Positions 31,260 through 34,844 of a stretch of 34,844 bases of DNA are shown here, one piece after another (within the stretch, counting starts at the first letter, position 1; each line of letters begins with the position of its first letter). Under the pieces are notes generated by a model, which saw only the letters and a list, made by a program, of their open reading frames with translations, was not told the DNA's origin and did not search any database. The translations under genes were made by a program, and so were the position numbers. Location of the stretch: NCBI GenBank assembly GCA_900540625.1, contig UQGP01000026.1:1-34844 (forward strand). Direction: 5' to 3'. This stretch comes from an uncultured Porphyromonadaceae bacterium. GTDB taxonomy: Bacteria; Bacteroidota; Bacteroidia; Bacteroidales; Muribaculaceae.

Positions 31260-32387
31260 ATGATGAAGTACAACGATTTCTTGGGCGGATTGGTGGCTTT
31301 GGCATTTGTATCAATGCCGCTGATGGCTATGTCGCAGGACTTCGAGGACGACATCTACTACAATCCATCGAAGGAAAAAAAGGCGACCAAGCCTAAAAAA
31401 AACACGGCGCCTATCCGATATGTGCCCACGCAGGACTATCCCGCAGCCGATACATATAGCTTTAACAGCGCATCAACCCGCGATGTAGACGAATACAACC
31501 GTCGCTATGTCACAACACCAAACGATACTATGGCGCGTGATAGCGCCTATATGTCGGACAGCTTCGCCTACACGCGCCGCATCGAGCGTTTTCACAATCC
31601 CGATGTCGTTGCATCGTCGGGCGATGACCAGCTGATAGACTACTACTATTCACAGCCATCCGAGACATCCTCGGTAAATATATATGTAAACACCGACCCG
31701 TATTTAGGGTGGGGTATCTATCCATATTACGGATACTATGGTTATAGTCCTTACTATTCGTACTATCGCCCGTGGTACAGTTGGAGTTGGACATTTGACC
31801 CATGGTATTGGGGCTCGTCTTGGACCTGGGGATATGACCCGTATTGGTACGGAGGATGGGGCTATCCATATTGGGCGTGGAGTTCTCCGTGTCCGCCGTA
31901 TCACCACCATCACGGCTATGGTCCGGGCTCGTCTTGGTATCCCTCTTCACCCGGGTCCTACAGACCTCACGGCACAGCCTCGGCCGGCAGCACCTCGGGG
32001 CGCCGTCCCGGTTCGATGTACAACGGATATACGCCTTCAGGCAGTGGAATGTCTCGTCCCGGCAATATGGGGCGCGGTCGTGGCAATAGTACTGTTACGG
32101 TACCGTCGACGACAACTCGCCCCGGAGGATACGCTCCATCGTACTCCGGTTCACGTCCTTCGACCGGATATAATAGCGGAAGTTCTCGCGGACGCTATGG
32201 CAACAGCTCATCATCCACCGAAAGCCGTCGTAGCACATACACTCCGTCGCGCAGCTCGTCCTCATCCGGCAGCCGCGGATCTTATGGCGGCGGCAGCCGA
32301 GGCGGATCGTATAGCAGCGGCAGTCGAGGCGGATCGTACGGTGGCGGTAGCCACGGTGGCGGTGGCGGCGGTCGTGGTCGCCGTTGA
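31260..32387 (+). CDS. Secreted Tyr/Trp-rich and Gly/Ser/Arg-rich low-complexity protein
   Basis: This 375-residue protein has a signal peptide (about 1-25, ending AMSQ) and an ordinary N-terminal part with many Asp and Thr. A striking aromatic block (about 145-220) repeats Tyr-Tyr, Trp and Gly (YPYYGYYGYSPYYSYYRPWY). The tail (about 225-375) is almost only Gly, Ser, Arg, Pro and Tyr and ends in GGGRGRR. The composition suggests a disordered, possibly self-associating envelope or matrix protein. I recognise no family. A second ATG three bases on is an equal start candidate. It is 63 bases upstream of the porin gene and probably cotranscribed with it. Confidence 0.8.
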   Translation: MMKYNDFLGGLVALAFVSMPLMAMSQDFEDDIYYNPSKEKKATKPKKNTAPIRYVPTQDYPAADTYSFNSASTRDVDEYNRRYVTTPNDTMARDSAYMSDSFAYTRRIERFHNPDVVASSGDDQLIDYYYSQPSETSSVNIYVNTDPYLGWGIYPYYGYYGYSPYYSYYRPWYSWSWTFDPWYWGSSWTWGYDPYWYGGWGYPYWAWSSPCPPYHHHHGYGPGSSWYPSSPGSYRPHGTASAGSTSGRRPGSMYNGYTPSGSGMSRPGNMGRGRGNSTVTVPSTTTRPGGYAPSYSGSRPSTGYNSGSSRGRYGNSSSSTESRRSTYTPSRSSSSSGSRGSYGGGSRGGSYSSGSRGGSYGGGSHGGGGGGRGRR

Positions 32388-32450
32388 TAAAAACATCAGC
32401 AACTGCCTATTTATCTAACGAATCATAAAACAGAATAATACATCCAAAAC

Positions 32451-34067
32451 ATGAATCGTCTCATAATTCCGGCTCTTATCGCTGCCATAGCGACACCGGC
32501 GGCCTTAGGCCAAAGCACCATAGATGCGTTGCAGCTTACGAACAATGATTTCAAAGGCACGGCACGCTTTATGGGTATGGGCGGTGCTTTCACCGCACTC
32601 GGTGGCGACCTCTCGACATTGACGCAGAATCCGGCCGGTATCGGCATCTACAGACACAGCGAGATTGGAGCAACTCTCGATGTCAACTTCCAGAAATCAG
32701 CGACAACATCGGCAAGCAATTCATATTCGGCAACACAAACCAAGGCGTATTGCAATAACTTCGGATATGTAGGCGTCATACGACTTGACGGCTTATTGCA
32801 GTCGTTCAACTGGGGCGCCACATACAATCGCGTGACGTCTTTTGATCGTAAGACGTCCGGATATGTCGTGCCGACTAATACCTCGCTGTCCAACTACATA
32901 GCATCATTCACCGGTGGCATAAATCCCGATGAATTGAACTTCAGCAGTACATACAATCCCTATCGCGACAGCAGCCACGACTGGTTGAGTATCTTGGCTT
33001 ATAACACCTATATGATAAGCCCGTCGGATGCGCAAGGCCGTTCGTACCGAGGAATGTTCCAGACCGGAACCACCGGAGATGCCGAAACCACATTGCGCGA
33101 ACGTGGATACTTGGATGAGTACAGTTTCAACTTTGGCGGCAACTTCTCCAACTTGGTATATTGGGGCTTGTCCATAGGTGTGACTGACCTCAGCTATACT
33201 CGCGAGGTGTGGTATTCAGAGTCTATGGAGAATGCTTCGGTATACGATGCTGCATCACAAAGCAATGTCACCGGTAATGCCGGTATCAGCTTGTCCAACT
33301 ATAAGCACATCAACGGCTCGGGCTGGAACCTTAAGGCCGGCGTAATTGTGCGTCCCACTAACGAATTCCGTTTCGGCTTTGCAGTGCATACCCCCACTTG
33401 GTATTCGCTGGAACACTCTTACTATGGCATAGCCAACTATAGCTATCTGAATACGAGCATAACAGAAGGAAAGGACAATCCGTTGTCCGGATCTGAATAT
33501 ACTGATAACGCCGGCTTTGACTGGAAACTGCGCTCACCATGGCGTTTGATGGCAGGTGTCGGCTTCGTGGGTAGCAACTTCATCATCAGCGCCGACTACG
33601 AATACGTTGCATATCCGGATATGAATGTACAGACAGCCGGATACGACAACTGGGGTTACATCACCGGGTATTATGACAATATCGGTGTCAATGAAGACAT
33701 CAAGACATATACGCAGGGTGCAAGTGTCGTGCGTGTAGGAGCAGAATATCGTCTCTTGCCTTCATTGAGCCTGCGTGCCGGTTACAATTGCTCACTATCG
33801 AATATCAAAGATGATGTACGTAATGGCTCGGCTGTGGTTGTCACCAGTGGTACTGATCCTTCCTTCTCATTCAATAAAACCACGCAGAACATTTCGGTAG
33901 GTATTGGATATCGTTACAAGTCATGGTACTTGGATGGAGCCTATGTGCACACCAATCGCAAAGGCACGTTGCATGCATATACTGATTTCAACGGATACAG
34001 GGCTCCGAAATATGATGTGACAGACAACGATAATCAGATAGTACTATCTATGGGTTTCAAGTTCTGA
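32451..34067 (+). CDS. FadL/OmpP1/TodX-type outer-membrane transport protein
   Basis: This 538-residue protein has a signal peptide (about 1-20, ending ALGQ) and the family opening TARFMGMGGAFTALGGDLSTLTQNPAGIGIY, the N-terminal hatch signature of FadL-like channels. A long series of amphipathic beta-strands follows and ends VLSMGFKF, with a terminal Phe typical of outer-membrane barrels. Relatives move hydrophobic compounds such as fatty acids across the outer membrane. The substrate here is unknown. The neighbour at 31260 may be its partner in the envelope. Confidence 0.9.
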   Translation: MNRLIIPALIAAIATPAALGQSTIDALQLTNNDFKGTARFMGMGGAFTALGGDLSTLTQNPAGIGIYRHSEIGATLDVNFQKSATTSASNSYSATQTKAYCNNFGYVGVIRLDGLLQSFNWGATYNRVTSFDRKTSGYVVPTNTSLSNYIASFTGGINPDELNFSSTYNPYRDSSHDWLSILAYNTYMISPSDAQGRSYRGMFQTGTTGDAETTLRERGYLDEYSFNFGGNFSNLVYWGLSIGVTDLSYTREVWYSESMENASVYDAASQSNVTGNAGISLSNYKHINGSGWNLKAGVIVRPTNEFRFGFAVHTPTWYSLEHSYYGIANYSYLNTSITEGKDNPLSGSEYTDNAGFDWKLRSPWRLMAGVGFVGSNFIISADYEYVAYPDMNVQTAGYDNWGYITGYYDNIGVNEDIKTYTQGASVVRVGAEYRLLPSLSLRAGYNCSLSNIKDDVRNGSAVVVTSGTDPSFSFNKTTQNISVGIGYRYKSWYLDGAYVHTNRKGTLHAYTDFNGYRAPKYDVTDNDNQIVLSMGFKF

Positions 34068-34096
34068 CGCAAAACATAGACAGACATTATATAAAA

Positions 34097-34121
34097 GAGG
34101 GGGCGACCAAGTGTTGCCCTC
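34097..34121 (+). terminator. Hairpin after the FadL-type gene
   Basis: GAGGG/CCCTC with a two-base bulge and CGAC/GTTG pairs (one G-U) are followed by ATTATTA, 29 bases past the stop. Confidence 0.6.
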
Positions 34122-34174
34122 ATTATTACATATAAGAGTATAAGAGATTATAGGAGTATTTATTAGCCCTTGTT

Positions 34175-34844
34175 ATGCTACACAGTTGTCAGTATCTCGA
34201 CACCACTTACCCGGCCGAAGTCTACGAGACCGAAGCCGAAGCGCTCAAGGCGTTGGAAGCCTACAACGTCAACAACTGCCGTGACTGCTTCTGCAATTAT
34301 GAGGATGAGGACGATTTCCTCAAGGTATGGGTATCGGTCGCCCGTTGCGACTACAACCCCGAGGACATAGATGGCGAACTGGATGCCGGTGCGCTGCTCT
34401 CGGAGTCGGAGAAAATCACTAATGTATACACGAAGGAGTTCGTGCTTGGCGCTGACGAGGAGTGGTACGATGACAATCGCGGAAATGAATGCCGCTTCGG
34501 GGCTCACCCCTTTACCGATGCGGAAATCAAGGAGGGCAAAGGCGCGTCTATGACGCTGACCGATGCCGCCGGCAAGGTCATCAAGTCTGAAACCTATACG
34601 CGCAAGTCTGACCGCTCGGAATGGACGACGGCCATCGGGCGCACCACACGCAAGGCCGTAGGCTTGGCCATCGCTCAAGCTCGTAATGCCGCAGGGCTTT
34701 CGGTTCGCGACCTCGCCGACCGCTGCGGTCTTGATGCCGGCCATCTCTGCCGCATCGAAAACGGACGTATGAATGTGACCATCGACACGGTCGCCAAAAT
34801 CTGCGAAGCCCTCGGCCTGCGTCTTGAAGCGGTCTCGGCTTCTG
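34175..34844 (+). CDS. Partial gene: acidic N-terminal region plus C-terminal XRE-type HTH domain
   Basis: The frame opens at the ATG at 34175 and runs without a stop to the window edge (223 codons seen). The N-terminal part (about 1-150) is acidic and Cys-containing (NNCRDCFCNYEDEDDF, about 31-46) and of unknown family. The C-terminal part is a clear helix-turn-helix of the Cro/C1 (XRE) type: LSVRDLADRCGLDAGHLCRIENG, then MNVTIDTVAKICEALGLRL. The opposite strand also has an open frame here, but the HTH match shows the plus strand is coding. It is probably a DNA-binding regulator; its target is unknown. The 3' end is missing. Confidence 0.85.
   Translation, partial: MLHSCQYLDTTYPAEVYETEAEALKALEAYNVNNCRDCFCNYEDEDDFLKVWVSVARCDYNPEDIDGELDAGALLSESEKITNVYTKEFVLGADEEWYDDNRGNECRFGAHPFTDAEIKEGKGASMTLTDAAGKVIKSETYTRKSDRSEWTTAIGRTTRKAVGLAIAQARNAAGLSVRDLADRCGLDAGHLCRIENGRMNVTIDTVAKICEALGLRLEAVSAS

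Noticed and set aside
31738..32418. 226-codon plus-strand frame over the Gly/Ser-rich gene
   Set aside because: It is out of frame with the signal-peptide protein and its Ala/Arg/Ile-rich composition comes from the biased codons of that gene.
34178..34744. Long minus-strand open frame of 188 codons at the right edge
   Set aside because: The plus strand in the same place encodes a clear XRE-type helix-turn-helix in an open frame that runs off the window. The minus frame is its shadow.

Overview
The window looks like chromosome from a gut member of the order Bacteroidales, most likely Muribaculaceae or a close relative. The evidence is a DUF4290 gene, two BspA-type leucine-rich repeat proteins with T9SS-like C-terminal tails, a secreted tricorn-type S41 protease, an EF-G paralogue of the Bacteroidetes type, several promoters of the Bacteroides form (TTG/TTTG, about 20 nt, TAnnTTTG) and start regions that mostly lack a Shine-Dalgarno sequence. 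I see no tRNA, rRNA, CRISPR array, integrase or transposase. The genus is inference.

Layout. Positions 152-1602 (minus) hold a secreted N-terminal-nucleophile hydrolase coupled by ATGA to a DUF486 membrane protein. ftsE (plus) follows. Then comes a minus-strand group: fabG, a hairpin terminator, DUF4290, rimM, a small acidic protein and an OmpA-like protein. purL (plus) is divergent from fabG. Positions 9626-19591 (minus) encode mostly exported proteins: a PDZ protein, a coiled-coil/propeller-like protein and a small Cys-containing protein joined by two ATGA overlaps, then a small secreted protein and an LRR/Big2 protein. engB, with its own promoter, and a second large LRR protein come next. 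Positions 19889-22222 (minus) hold a beta-barrel protein, a lipocalin-like lipoprotein and another lipoprotein.

Positions 22223-23040 are the most unusual noncoding stretch. They contain a promoter with a perfect 9+9 dyad between its boxes, a roughly 300-nt structured leader with a 42-codon ORF running into a large terminator, an 11-G tract, and repetitive palindromic elements. The tricorn protease (minus) is divergent from comF and an alpha/beta hydrolase (plus). A copy of the same 136-bp palindromic element lies in inverted orientation at 28239-28374, followed by an EF-G paralogue (minus) whose GTPase motifs are degenerate. The right end (plus) holds a Tyr/Trp- and Gly/Ser-rich secreted protein, a FadL/OmpP1-type porin and a partial HTH-domain gene cut by the window edge.

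How the genes fit together. Housekeeping functions (cell division, fatty acid synthesis, ribosome maturation, purine synthesis, ribosome-assembly GTPase) alternate with envelope and exported proteins of mostly unknown role. Three points deserve attention: the attenuator-like leader before the 21422-22222 lipoprotein, the coupled secreted trio at 15736-19591, and the EF-G paralogue lacking the switch II histidine.
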